Notes under the pieces: generated by a model | Databases searched by the model: none | Told to the model about the DNA's origin: nothing | Seen by the model: only the letters and a program-made list of their open reading frames with translations | DNA from: Bacteroidota bacterium | GTDB taxonomy: Bacteria; Bacteroidota; Ignavibacteria; UBA10030 | Reading direction: 5' to 3' | Assembly (NCBI GenBank): GCA_025454835.1 | Contig: JALONQ010000001.1 | Location: 310,001 to 374,000 of the forward strand | Length of the DNA: 64,000 bases | Shown here: positions 16,975 to 25,839 of the stretch, piece after piece | How the letters are laid out: each line of letters opens with the position of its first letter | Numbering within the stretch: position 1 is the stretch's first letter | Program-made: the position numbers and the translations under genes

Positions 16975-17604
16975 CTAGCGTGTTCCGAGTTCGATGCGTG
17001 ACCGGCACCATGCCGCCTCGTGCGACTCGTTCGTCGCTACGACGACGATCCCGGACCCACTCTGACGTTGCACGACCTTCTCGACGAATCGCGCGCCATC
17101 CTCGTCGAGGTTCGCTGTCGGCTCATCCAGGATCAGCAGGGCCGGTCGATGGATGAGGGCCGTCGCATACTTCACCCGCTGCTTCATGCCCGAAGAGAAG
17201 GTTCCGACTCGTTCGTGGCGCCGCGCGGCAAGCCCCATTTCCTCGAGCCATGCCTCCACGTCTGCCTGTGCGGGAGCTCTCCCGTTCCGCATCGATTCAA
17301 GGATCACGATATTCTCGACCGCCGTGAACTCGTCGTAGAGCGTCAGATACGGCGCGACAAATCCGATCGAACGATGACGGACCTCCCGCTTGATCTCCGA
17401 TCCGCCCACCTCCAGATGTACGCTGCCCGACGTCGGCGACAGCACGCCAGCGATGATCTTCGCCAGCGTCGATTTCCCCGAGCCGTTCCGACCGACGATC
17501 GCCAGCGAACCAGGGCCCGTGACGTCCGCTCCGATCTGCTGAAAGATCGTCCGCCGGTTGTACCGTTTTTGGAGATCTGTGAGCTTCAGTCGCACGTGGT
17601 TCAT
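16975..17604 (-). CDS. ccmA: Heme exporter ATP-binding subunit CcmA
   Basis: A 209-residue ABC ATPase. Walker A (GRNGSGKST), Q-loop region, signature (FSSGMKQR) and Walker B (ALLILDEPTANLDEDG) are all intact. Position directly before ccmB makes it CcmA. The start at 17604 overlaps the stop of the upstream metalloprotease gene by four bases (ATGA), so it is translationally coupled to a secreted-protein gene. Longer in-frame upstream extensions are shadows of that gene. Confidence 0.93.
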   Translation of the reverse strand: MNHVRLKLTDLQKRYNRRTIFQQIGADVTGPGSLAIVGRNGSGKSTLAKIIAGVLSPTSGSVHLEVGGSEIKREVRHRSIGFVAPYLTLYDEFTAVENIVILESMRNGRAPAQADVEAWLEEMGLAARRHERVGTFSSGMKQRVKYATALIHRPALLILDEPTANLDEDGARFVEKVVQRQSGSGIVVVATNESHEAAWCRSRIELGTR

Positions 17605-19253
17605 CGGATGACCGCCACTTTCCACGTTGTGTGTTCGGTTCCCTGCCGTAGAACGACGATGTACACGCCCGTCGCCAACCGACCGCGCATCGCAGCGACC
17701 GGAATGCGGGCCACCTTTGTGGCCCTCTGCGTCTCGAACGTCCATCGCTCCACCGGCGTCACACCACCCCCCGCCGACACAAACGACACCGCCTCGGGCG
17801 ACTGCATTCCGCCGAACGGAAGCACGAGATCCGCTTCGGACGCAAGCACCCATGGCGAGGGCCACGGGCGCTGTTCGTTCGGCGCCAGCGAACCGCGTTT
17901 CACCGCGCTGAGCACCTCGCTGAACCAGAGGTCCGGCGACTCGACCTCGAACGAGAACCACAGCTCGCCGATCCGTTGGCCACCGCGAGCCGGCAGGGCG
18001 GTCGCCACCTGAACCGACGCCGAACGTGGTCCCGAAGTCCCATGCAGCGAGGATGCGACGTCAGCATTGACCAGGATCGCCGATACCGTATCGTCCGGCA
18101 ATCGGAGGTCAAGCGTCGCATGCGACAGCGGCTCCAGCATCGACGAAAGTCTGACCGACGGAGGGATCCAGGCGGACGTCACGGCCGTTGACATTCGCGG
18201 GAAGCGCGCCCCGTTTCGATAGGTCGTCGTACCGGCGGCGCGGTCGCTTGTGCGATGGTTCCAAAGCGCGAACTCGCGGTACGCATCCCGGAGGCTCGAT
18301 CCGAGACCTGTCAGCACATGATCCAACGCGAACAGCACACGCCCCTCACCGATACTCCTCCAGACCATTCGCATGGCATCACGTCCGAATCGTTCTTCGA
18401 GGAAGAAGGCAAAGATCGAACGCTCGTACCCCGGGAATACCGACGTGACCGTCGTGAAGCTGCGGCCCGGGAACGACGTGAAATAGTCGGGCAGGTCGAA
18501 CAGATAGTCTTCGCTGGCGGGCTCCAACACGGTCTCCATCCAAACGGACGAAAGCTCGTAGAAGTAGAAGTCCGCATCGTCCCACACGCCGTAAGCCCCC
18601 ACCTGGACCGCATGAAAGAACTCATGCGCGGCCGTGATCCGTAAGCCGGTCATCCCCCTTGTACGTAGCCCCGAAAAATCGTTGTCGATCTCCATGAACG
18701 TTCGCCAGCGTTCGACCACTGAGGAACCCGGCACCAAGGATTCGAGAACGGTCTGACCGAACCAATCAGCCGGGAGCTCCGACACGTAGATATCGTAGGC
18801 CGCGTCTCCTCCGGCGGTGTCAGCCGGGGGAGCGTCATATCCGAGCACGTTGATGATCGCATGCCAGGCGCCGTCGAAGACGTTCAACGCAGAATCAGCG
18901 AAGGCGTGCGACGTCCCGAGGATCCGCGCTCCCGAACCGTCGAGGAGCGCCGGTTCATGAAAGCCGGCCGTGTCGTAGTGAACGCGAAACCAACCTGACG
19001 GCGAGAGGCGGGAAACCTGTCGGACCGGCCGATCGTCCCAAACGCCGCCGACACCGCTGCGCGCTGAATGGTGCTCAGAACGCCACGCCATGCGGAACGC
19101 GGTGCCGCACTTGCCGTTCGATCCGTCCGCCGAAGCAGAGATCGCCGATCGTACCATCGATCGAAGCTCCTCAGTGCCATGCAGAGGGATCTGTGCCGTA
19201 GCGGAAGCGCACGCCACGGCCCCCGCGAAGAGAAGGCAGGCCCAACGGTTCAT
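17601..19253 (-). CDS. Secreted metalloprotease-like protein with type IX sorting domain
   Basis: A 550-residue exported protein. It has a signal peptide (about residues 1-20), then a domain with the zinc-site motif H210-E-F-F-H214 in AAHEFFHAVQ and nearby acidic residues at ELSSVWME that could give the third ligand. This resembles the MXAN_6640-type putative metalloprotease group. The last 80 or so residues form a beta-rich tail ending GVYIVVLRQGTEHTTWKVAV, like a type IX secretion C-terminal domain. It overlaps the FG-GAP gene by four bases at its start and ccmA by four at its end. Substrate unknown. Confidence 0.75.
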   Translation of the reverse strand: MNRWACLLFAGAVACASATAQIPLHGTEELRSMVRSAISASADGSNGKCGTAFRMAWRSEHHSARSGVGGVWDDRPVRQVSRLSPSGWFRVHYDTAGFHEPALLDGSGARILGTSHAFADSALNVFDGAWHAIINVLGYDAPPADTAGGDAAYDIYVSELPADWFGQTVLESLVPGSSVVERWRTFMEIDNDFSGLRTRGMTGLRITAAHEFFHAVQVGAYGVWDDADFYFYELSSVWMETVLEPASEDYLFDLPDYFTSFPGRSFTTVTSVFPGYERSIFAFFLEERFGRDAMRMVWRSIGEGRVLFALDHVLTGLGSSLRDAYREFALWNHRTSDRAAGTTTYRNGARFPRMSTAVTSAWIPPSVRLSSMLEPLSHATLDLRLPDDTVSAILVNADVASSLHGTSGPRSASVQVATALPARGGQRIGELWFSFEVESPDLWFSEVLSAVKRGSLAPNEQRPWPSPWVLASEADLVLPFGGMQSPEAVSFVSAGGGVTPVERWTFETQRATKVARIPVAAMRGRLATGVYIVVLRQGTEHTTWKVAVIR

Positions 19254-21472
19254 GGCCCCTCCCTCCGTTCGGGCAACCGCCGAAGGATAGCCGCGGCATC
19301 ATAGATCGTCACCGCCCCCCACGACGGCCGCGTCAGGATGAGGTCCGTCTGGCCATCGCCGGTCACATCGGCAATGGCCAGGCCTCCCACCTCGCGCGCG
19401 GAGACCAGCAGCGACCATGCAGAGAAACCCGCCGCACGGTCCCCTTTCCACCAACCTACACCGCCACGCGAGGGAACATGGGCGATGATGTCCAACATCC
19501 CATCGCCATCCAGGTCCGCAAGGCGCATCGCCCAACGCGAGGGGACACGAACAAGCGAATCGATGAGAACCGGAGGGGCAAAGAGGCTGTCGGACCGGCC
19601 GGGCAGGACATACAGCGCCTGTTGGGTCCGTGGGAAGGCGACGAGCAGGTCCTGAAGCGTATCGCCATTCAGGTCTTGCCGCCACATCCAAGCCCGCTGA
19701 GCGGCTCGGAACGGAAACTCCTCAAGCTGCGACTGTCGGCGCATGCTCCTGACCGAGTCGCCGAAGACGATGCCGACGGCCACGTCGCTCGTGTCATCGG
19801 GCTTGTAGATCATGAACATGTCCGTTCTTCCGTCGCCGTCCGCATCCCCGGGGAGAGCACCCAGAAGCAGGGACGGCGGCGAAAGGCTCAACGTATGCTC
19901 GAGATAGGTCTCGGCCCGGATCGGTTCAAAGAGCGATACCCCGATGCTCGAGGAGGACGACACGTGGATGACCGCCAATTCGGAGGAAGCGCCGGGGACC
20001 TCCGTTGCCCATTCCGGCATTCCTTGCACCGGTAGCGTCGTCGACGTGACCGACAGGTCCGTCAGGTCCAGGTCTTGGATCGCGACAGACCGAGACTCTG
20101 GATGCGTCGTAATGAACCGGATGACCGTTGTGTCCGCCCTGCGGGCGCTTACGGTCGCGGCGTCAACTCCCACCTCGACACCCGGAGGCCGCTCCGCAAA
20201 ACGCCTGCTCCACAGCATGTCCAACCTTCGGCTGCTGCGATTGGCAACGAGGAGCTCAGGCCGACCGTCCTGATCCAGGTCTGAGGCCTCGACGGCTTCC
20301 GGTGAGACGCCAGCGCTCCACCAGGAACTGTCCGTCCATGCCGTCGGATCGAACGAGCGCACGAGCAACGCTGCCGTGAGCTGATCGGGAGAGATGACCA
20401 TGACGTCCGCCGGACTGCGATCGACGCGACGGATCGGGAAGGCCCACGTGGACCGTTCTGGCACTCCAACGCTGACCGGGTCCAAAGGATCTCCCTGTGC
20501 GGCCGAGGCTTCAACACGTAGCAACCGCCCCCCCGTCGTCAGCAGCGTAAACTCCGTCGTCGCAACCGATGCCGATGAGGTCACGAATGCCGAGCGGACG
20601 ACGCCATCGACCTTCGCCCGATGACGCTCGGCCAGTTCACCGACATCATCTGCCGACCAGTACACGGCGTTGCCCGTGGCCAGCTCGATCGTCAAGAACC
20701 GCACCGGTTCATCCAACCGCGGTTCTGGAAGCAGGATGCGATCGACCGACGCCTTGGATGGAAAGACGCCTTGGTCGAGGAACCGTCCGCTGCCAACACC
20801 GTAGAGCGTATGGAAGGTGCTGCGGACCCAGTCGTAGGCAATGAGGTCGGGGATCTCGTCGTTGTTCAGGAAGGCGACCGCAGCGTCGCGCACCGGAAGG
20901 TCAGGCGCCACCGTGCGGTCGACCAGCCATCGGCGGTTCCCCCGATTCACCAGGAGATGCATTCCGGGTTCGTTCTCATCGAAGACGATGAGATCGGGAA
21001 GGCGATCGGCGGTGACATCGGCGATGAGGACGCGCAAAGGGGCGACCGGGCATGCGATCGTGTACGCGGTCTTCACGGTATCCGCCGACGTCCAGGCGGT
21101 GGCGACCCGGATACTGCGGGCGGGAGGATCGATCAGCAGAAGTTCAGTCACGCCGTCGCCGTCAAGGTCATGCACGCGCACGTCCCGGAACGGAGCCGTG
21201 ACGCTGTACGACTGCAGACGCCACGTTCGGCGGGCCGAGTCGCTGACCGCCAGAAGCAGGCGTCCCTTTGGCGCGTTCCAGAGCAGTACGGCCGTACTGT
21301 CGACCGAACCGGTCGGAACGGCCATCCCCCGGTCCACAACTTCCGGAAGGTCGATGAGTCGCATCTCGGCCACGGGGGAACTCCATGTCTGGCTGCGCAG
21401 GGACGCGGCCATCACGAGGAGCAGCACCGCCACGGGTGCGCGGCAGCGGACGAGATTCAATGGGCGGCGCAT
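19250..21472 (-). CDS. Exported FG-GAP/VCBS-repeat protein
   Basis: A 740-residue exported protein with a signal peptide (LRSQ cleavage region) and about eight calcium-binding FG-GAP-like repeats. Each repeat has a DxDxDG-type loop, for example DLDGDGVTELLLID, DLDQDGRPELLVAN, DADGDGRTDMFMIY, DLDGDGMLDIIAH and DVTGDGQTDLILT. They are spaced for a beta-propeller. I see no C-terminal sorting domain. I use the ATG at 21472 because the signal peptide follows it. It is coupled by an ATGA overlap to the metalloprotease. An extracellular adhesion or scaffold role is only an inference. Confidence 0.75.
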   Translation of the reverse strand: MRRPLNLVRCRAPVAVLLLVMAASLRSQTWSSPVAEMRLIDLPEVVDRGMAVPTGSVDSTAVLLWNAPKGRLLLAVSDSARRTWRLQSYSVTAPFRDVRVHDLDGDGVTELLLIDPPARSIRVATAWTSADTVKTAYTIACPVAPLRVLIADVTADRLPDLIVFDENEPGMHLLVNRGNRRWLVDRTVAPDLPVRDAAVAFLNNDEIPDLIAYDWVRSTFHTLYGVGSGRFLDQGVFPSKASVDRILLPEPRLDEPVRFLTIELATGNAVYWSADDVGELAERHRAKVDGVVRSAFVTSSASVATTEFTLLTTGGRLLRVEASAAQGDPLDPVSVGVPERSTWAFPIRRVDRSPADVMVISPDQLTAALLVRSFDPTAWTDSSWWSAGVSPEAVEASDLDQDGRPELLVANRSSRRLDMLWSRRFAERPPGVEVGVDAATVSARRADTTVIRFITTHPESRSVAIQDLDLTDLSVTSTTLPVQGMPEWATEVPGASSELAVIHVSSSSSIGVSLFEPIRAETYLEHTLSLSPPSLLLGALPGDADGDGRTDMFMIYKPDDTSDVAVGIVFGDSVRSMRRQSQLEEFPFRAAQRAWMWRQDLNGDTLQDLLVAFPRTQQALYVLPGRSDSLFAPPVLIDSLVRVPSRWAMRLADLDGDGMLDIIAHVPSRGGVGWWKGDRAAGFSAWSLLVSAREVGGLAIADVTGDGQTDLILTRPSWGAVTIYDAAAILRRLPERREGP

Positions 21473-21497
21473 CGGTTGACGGCGGCCGTGACCGGCC

Positions 21498-21983
21498 TTA
21501 GGAACGTTTTCGGTGAAGAAGGCGCAACCGACGGCGCCGGGCGGCATCCCGATAGCGCCGACGTTCTTCCGAGGTCGAGGGGCGGACGGGAGGCACCGCC
21601 GTCGGACGGCCGTCGTCGTCGAGCGCCACGAACGTCAGGTACGCCGTGTTCGTGTGACGACGCTCGCCGGTGGCGGGGTTCTCCTTCATGACCTTCACGC
21701 CGACCTCGACGGAGGTGTTGAAAGCCCGGTTGACGGACGCCCTGAGGATGACCACTTCACCTTCCTTGATCGGATGGATAAAATTGAGCTCGTCGATCGA
21801 CGCCGTCACGCAGATGCGATTCGTATGGCGCCAGGCGGCGATCGCGGCGGCGATATCGAGCCAGTGCATGAGCCGACCACCGAGAAGATTGCCGAGTCGA
21901 TTGGTGTCGTTCGGCAGCACCATCTCGGTCATCTCGACATGCGATGCTCGCACGGCCTTGGTGGCCCAGGGGTTGCGCGCCAT
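21498..21983 (-). CDS. Acyl-CoA thioesterase (hotdog, YciA/BACH type)
   Basis: A 161-residue hotdog-fold thioesterase that hydrolyses acyl-CoAs. Family motifs are MVLPNDTNRLGNLLGGRLMHWLDIAAA, where N and D line the active site, and a later NTAYLTFVALDDDGRP. The C-terminal 25 residues are Arg-rich (RRRYRDAARRRRLRLLHRKR) and probably disordered. It starts one base before the bamD stop region ends and precedes the FG-GAP gene. Confidence 0.88.
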   Translation of the reverse strand: MARNPWATKAVRASHVEMTEMVLPNDTNRLGNLLGGRLMHWLDIAAAIAAWRHTNRICVTASIDELNFIHPIKEGEVVILRASVNRAFNTSVEVGVKVMKENPATGERRHTNTAYLTFVALDDDGRPTAVPPVRPSTSEERRRYRDAARRRRLRLLHRKRS

Positions 21984-21984
21984 C

Positions 21985-22797
21985 TCAGGCCCCTCCTTGC
22001 GATGCGCGCGGGGGCGCCGGCGGCTTAGCTTGCTTGCCCTCGTGCGCCGCCTTCAGCAGGCCTTCGGCCTCGGCTTTCAATGGGCTCGCGGGGTACCGAT
22101 CGAAGAACCTGTTGAGTTCCCGGATCGCCTCGTCGTAGCGTTTGCGATTGATGAGCGCTTCGGCCTTACGAACCAGCGAAGGCTCGGCGACGGGCGTGTC
22201 GTGGTATTTCTCGAGCACAAGGTCGAAGTAATGCGTCGCGGCGCGATTGTAGCTCATCTTCAGATAAATGACGCCGTTGTTGAACTCCTTTTCGGCCAGC
22301 TTCGCCGTCAGTTCCCGGATCCGCCGGTCTGCCACAGGCGCCAGCGAGTCGGCCGCATGATACTCCAGGAAGTTCTGATACTCATCGATCGCCTTCCGGG
22401 TGTTCGCCTGATCCAACGCCACTCCCGGCGATGACAGATCATAGCAGCTCGCTTTGCGGAAGCGTGCCACCCGCACATACTCGCTCGTCGGCATCGATCG
22501 GGTGAGCACGTCGAATTCGTAGGCCGCGAGGATGTATTCCTCACGGCGGAATCGTGCCTCCGCCATGTAGTACTGCGCATCATCCGCCCATTGCGTGCCT
22601 CCAAACTGGATCGTCACGACCTTGAATTCCTCGATCGCCTCAAGGAAATCCTCGTCCTGAAAGAAACTTAACCCGAGCTTGAAGCGCTGTTCAGCAGGCA
22701 ACGGTACCGCGGTCTCATCGGCGGTGCATCCGGCCAATGCGGCCAGCGCTACGAGAACGCCGATCAGCATATTACGGCGAAGGTTCTGCGGAGACAT
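21985..22797 (-). CDS. bamD: Outer membrane assembly lipoprotein BamD-like
   Basis: A 270-residue lipoprotein with signal peptide and lipobox (LAALAGC), followed by tetratricopeptide-like repeats: EQRFKLGLSFFQDEDFLEAIEEFKVV, DDAQYYMAEARFRREEYILAAYEFD and later AVRKAEALINRKRYDEAIRELNRFFDRYP-like units. Length and repeat layout match BamD, part of the BAM complex that inserts beta-barrel proteins. A short Lys/Pro/Ala-rich tail is atypical. The 5' end overlaps capA by 26 bases. A generic TPR lipoprotein is the alternative. Confidence 0.82.
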   Translation of the reverse strand: MSPQNLRRNMLIGVLVALAALAGCTADETAVPLPAEQRFKLGLSFFQDEDFLEAIEEFKVVTIQFGGTQWADDAQYYMAEARFRREEYILAAYEFDVLTRSMPTSEYVRVARFRKASCYDLSSPGVALDQANTRKAIDEYQNFLEYHAADSLAPVADRRIRELTAKLAEKEFNNGVIYLKMSYNRAATHYFDLVLEKYHDTPVAEPSLVRKAEALINRKRYDEAIRELNRFFDRYPASPLKAEAEGLLKAAHEGKQAKPPAPPRASQGGA

Positions 22798-23806
22798 GAA
22801 TGATGTCCTGTTCTCGACGAAAGTGGAGGGAAGATCCCTTGGTGACTCGATGCCATACGCTGTCCTGATCCGCCGGCGTCAGATCCCAACTCGGCTGCAT
22901 CGCCGCCCGGAACGGCAGAAGTGCCGGTTCTCCGACGCGAACGCCATCACCTTCCCGGCGGACCCTGAACGATGCTGCCAACCCGATCTGCGTCCAATAA
23001 TGCTGGGGCTGCCCGAAGACAAAATTGCCCAGCGACAGGGCGATCCAGCTGCCTTTCCACCGTTCGATGCCATACGGCACGTGGGGATGGTGGCCGATCA
23101 CGATCGCCGCGCCGCATTCAGCCAGCCAACGCATCTGCGCCCGGCTCCGGCCGCTGATCTGCTGCCCGTACTCTCCGCCCCCGTGATAGCTGGCGACGAC
23201 CACATCGACAAGCGAGCGGAGCTGCTTGACCGCCCTCGCCGCTGCCGAGCTGTCGAACAATGCGACGTGTCCCTCCCAGGGACCGCCGGCGTTCACAAAC
23301 TCCGTGAAGGCGACGAATCCGATCAGGATCGAATCGCGCTCCACGATCGCCGGCGGGAAGCCGTCGTCAGGCTCCGGACCCGTCCCCGTCCACGCAATGC
23401 CTGCACGATCGAGATGCATGATCGTCTCCCGCAATCCCCGAAGACCGTAGTCGAACGCGTGGTTGTTCGCGGTCGAGACGACGTCGATCCCGGCTATCGA
23501 CAGCGCATCGGCGCCCGCAGGCGGGCCGGTGAAGATGAGATTGTTCCTCGGATGGACGGTCTGACCTTTCTGGTCAGACAGCTGACTCTCCAAGTTGAGG
23601 AAGACGATTTCGGCAGCCTTCATGCGGTCCATCATCCCGCGAAACGCGTACATCGTGTCGCCGGCAAGGATACGCTGTCCGACCGTTCTGCCGAGATTGA
23701 CGTCGCCAAAGGCCAGCAGCTCTACGCCCGTCGTATCACGTTGGGCGAACGCCACCGGTGCGACGACGAGCCAACTGACCGCGAGCATCGGCCATCGCCG
23801 GCTCAA
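22772..23806 (-). CDS. CapA/YwtB-type metallophosphatase
   Basis: An exported protein of the CapA (poly-gamma-glutamate synthesis) metallophosphatase family. Metal-site motifs appear in order: LLAFGDVNLGR, FLNLESQLSD, DVVSTANNHAFDYG, VASYHGGGEY and VIGHHPHVPYGIE. No capB/capC genes are nearby, so polyglutamate synthesis is not implied. The start is uncertain: a TTG at 23806 gives 344 residues with a good signal peptide and a four-base overlap with the upstream gene, while an ATG at 23788 drops the basic n-region. Confidence 0.82.
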   Translation of the reverse strand: MSRRWPMLAVSWLVVAPVAFAQRDTTGVELLAFGDVNLGRTVGQRILAGDTMYAFRGMMDRMKAAEIVFLNLESQLSDQKGQTVHPRNNLIFTGPPAGADALSIAGIDVVSTANNHAFDYGLRGLRETIMHLDRAGIAWTGTGPEPDDGFPPAIVERDSILIGFVAFTEFVNAGGPWEGHVALFDSSAAARAVKQLRSLVDVVVASYHGGGEYGQQISGRSRAQMRWLAECGAAIVIGHHPHVPYGIERWKGSWIALSLGNFVFGQPQHYWTQIGLAASFRVRREGDGVRVGEPALLPFRAAMQPSWDLTPADQDSVWHRVTKGSSLHFRREQDIIHVSAEPSP

Positions 23807-24351
23807 CTTCGCACCGTGAAGAAGAGATACACGATCACTGCCGCGGCCGCGCCGGCGATCACCGGCACGAGCACCCGTTCCAGGAATCCGCCGGATTCGC
23901 CATCGACCGACCCGGCCCCCGACAACCACAGACGAGAGTACAACACAGAACGTTCCGGCCAGTGCTCAACCCTCACGTCCAAGCCTGCCGCGACTTCGCC
24001 GGCGTCGGAGGTTCGTCGCACCACGACGAGCGTACCGCTCATGTCTGGCAAGTCGCTCAGCCGGGGCGTATGCCCCGCCTCTCCGAGCGCTTCCGTGAAT
24101 CCTCCGAGTACGGCGTCCGCGGAATCGTTCTGAACCTCCAGCCGCACGGGGGCAACGATCCGATGACCGACGCTGGCCATGACCTGCCGTGCGACCTGCA
24201 GCGAGTGTTCGCGGAGCGAGGTCCCCGCGGCGGCCCCTTGCCCCCACAACGACCCTTGCAGAAGGGCAAAGCTGAAGAAGGCCGGCCACAGCATCCTGCC
24301 ACAGCCGCGTCGAACGACGTGCCATCTCACCGTAGACGGCTTCACCCGCAT
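23803..24351 (-). CDS. Hypothetical exported/membrane protein
   Basis: I do not recognise this family. The product (about 182 residues from the ATG at 24351) has an N-terminal signal-like hydrophobic stretch (LWPAFFSFALLQGSLWGQ), a soluble region of about 110 residues and a C-terminal membrane helix (VLVPVIAGAAAAVIVYLFF). This suggests a periplasmic domain held by a tail anchor. Starts at 24363, 24351 or 24294 are possible; a TTG at 24435 is excluded if the promoter at 24407-24435 is real. It is coupled to capA by a four-base overlap. Confidence 0.6.
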   Translation of the reverse strand: MRVKPSTVRWHVVRRGCGRMLWPAFFSFALLQGSLWGQGAAAGTSLREHSLQVARQVMASVGHRIVAPVRLEVQNDSADAVLGGFTEALGEAGHTPRLSDLPDMSGTLVVVRRTSDAGEVAAGLDVRVEHWPERSVLYSRLWLSGAGSVDGESGGFLERVLVPVIAGAAAAVIVYLFFTVRS

Positions 24352-24406
24352 CGAGGTCAACATAAGGGTCAAGGTCGGACGCCGCAACCGTGCACGGCGA
24401 ATAAGA

Positions 24407-24435
24407 AAGGTACCAAAAAGACGCAGGAGTATCAA
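24407..24435 (-). promoter_or_regulatory. Putative promoter of the bamD-ccm operon
   Basis: On the minus strand TTGATA (24430-24435) and TACCTT (24407-24412) are spaced by 17 bases in the 108-base gap after the amidase gene. Transcription would start near 24400, upstream of the hypothetical membrane gene, and could run through capA, bamD and the ccm genes because no gap of more than 150 bases follows. Confidence 0.5.
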
Positions 24436-24459
24436 CGAAACCGAGGAGAATGAGGCATG

Positions 24460-25311
24460 CTAGCGGCGGCTGATGCGCTCCAAATTCTGCAGAACGATCT
24501 CGGGCCGCTCATCCAGAAGGTGGCGGGAGCCGCGACGCGCGCGACGGACGACCGCGGCGTCCACCGGCGCCGTCAGCAGCGCCTCGTCGAACGACTCCGA
24601 AGCCACGACCGCCTGACCGTTGGGATCCATGACGGCCGAGCCACCCCAGAATCCAACGCCGTCTTCGACGCCGACCCGGTTGATGAAGACGGAATAGAGG
24701 CTAAGGAGGCGTGCGTACGTGCGATGATGGTCGTGATTGACCCGGCGTTGATCGGACTCGGTCCCTTCTCCCCCCAGCCGCGTCGGACTGGCCGTCAACG
24801 ACACGATCACTTCCGCGCCATCCATTGCGAGCAGGTAGGGAAGCGACACGTGCCACAGGTCTTCGCATATAAGCATCCCGATACGGCCGATCTTCGTGTC
24901 GAAAGCCTCCACAAGTCGGCCCGCCGAAAAGTAACGGCCCTCTTCGAACATGCCGTACGTCGGCAGATAGACCTTGCGGTGCACATGCCGCAGGGCTCCG
25001 CCTTCAAAGCAGATGGCGGAGTTGTAGACGCCGTGGTCCGGACCCGCCTCGATACATCCGGCGATGACGCTGATGCGTCGGCTGATCTCTCGCAGCGGTG
25101 CCAGCCGAACGTCCGTGGAGGGGTCCAGCGCCAGTTCTCCGGCGAGGTCGCGGACGGTGTACCCCGTCAGGCTTAGCTCGGGGAAGGCGACAAGGTCCGC
25201 ACCCGCACGCAGTGCCTCCTCCGCCCTCTCGACGTGGCGTTCCACATTGGCCCTCAGATCTCCGAGCCGCGCATCCGTCTGCGCCAGCGCGATCGTTCCG
25301 TGGAGCGGCAT
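24460..25311 (-). CDS. Nitrilase-superfamily amidohydrolase
   Basis: A 283-residue carbon-nitrogen hydrolase with the Glu-Lys-Cys triad: Glu in AFPELSLTGY, Lys in VHRKVYLPTYGMFEEGRYF and Cys in MLICEDLWH. These motifs most resemble the glutaminase domain of NAD synthetase and related stand-alone amidases, but no synthetase domain follows. The substrate could be an amide or carbamoyl compound. It starts six bases after the stop of the small TPM-domain gene and is the last gene of the lemA run. Confidence 0.85.
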   Translation of the reverse strand: MPLHGTIALAQTDARLGDLRANVERHVERAEEALRAGADLVAFPELSLTGYTVRDLAGELALDPSTDVRLAPLREISRRISVIAGCIEAGPDHGVYNSAICFEGGALRHVHRKVYLPTYGMFEEGRYFSAGRLVEAFDTKIGRIGMLICEDLWHVSLPYLLAMDGAEVIVSLTASPTRLGGEGTESDQRRVNHDHHRTYARLLSLYSVFINRVGVEDGVGFWGGSAVMDPNGQAVVASESFDEALLTAPVDAAVVRRARRGSRHLLDERPEIVLQNLERISRR

Positions 25312-25317
25312 ACGTGC

Positions 25318-25770
25318 CTATCGTTGACGAACTGAATTGGGGAGCTCGTTCCGGTCATCCGAACGCCTCGGGACATGACGTTCGAGCACCAGGCCGACCT
25401 TGCGGACGGCGTCGCAGAGTCCTTCGACGAACTGTCCGCTTCCGAACCGCTCCGTCATACTGGTCGCGATGCGGGTCCAGGTATCACCCTCCACCTTCGC
25501 ATGGATACCATCGTCCGCCAGAATACAGAGCTCGCGTTCCTCCAGGAGCAGAAAGATCAGGACACCCGATCGGTCCCTCGTCGCCGACATGCCGAGAGCG
25601 ACAAACTCGCGTCGCGCGATCTGCTCGATCGAGAGCGATCGCTCGTTCCGCGACCGCCGTTGACGGACCTCGACCCGGATCTCGCCGCCGGTCCGTGCTT
25701 CGGCCGAGACGACCGCGGCCTCGATGGACGCGAGGTCGGCGGGGCGGAGAAGTGGTTTCAGAAGATTCAT
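25318..25770 (-). CDS. TPM-domain protein (short, cytoplasmic)
   Basis: A 150-residue TPM-domain (TLP18.3/Psb32/MOLO-1) protein. The core features are present: TGGEIRVEVRQRRS, RSGVLIFLLLEERELCILADDGI and a C-terminal VEGLCDAVRKVGLVLERHVP. It has no signal peptide or membrane helix, unlike the second TPM gene at 27625-28386. Short TPM proteins of this type often sit beside a larger TPM protein and LemA, as here. The function of the domain is not settled; phosphatase activity has been reported for some members. Confidence 0.8.
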   Translation of the reverse strand: MNLLKPLLRPADLASIEAAVVSAEARTGGEIRVEVRQRRSRNERSLSIEQIARREFVALGMSATRDRSGVLIFLLLEERELCILADDGIHAKVEGDTWTRIATSMTERFGSGQFVEGLCDAVRKVGLVLERHVPRRSDDRNELPNSVRQR

Positions 25771-25839
25771 AGATGTCGTTAACGTGTTCGGCGATGGGGC
25801 TCGGTCGAGCGGCGTGGGGCGAACAGTCCTGGAGGTCCG

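Noticed and set aside
22772-23806. A poly-gamma-glutamate capsule locus
   Set aside because: Only the CapA-type metallophosphatase is present; no capB, capC or capE genes are adjacent.
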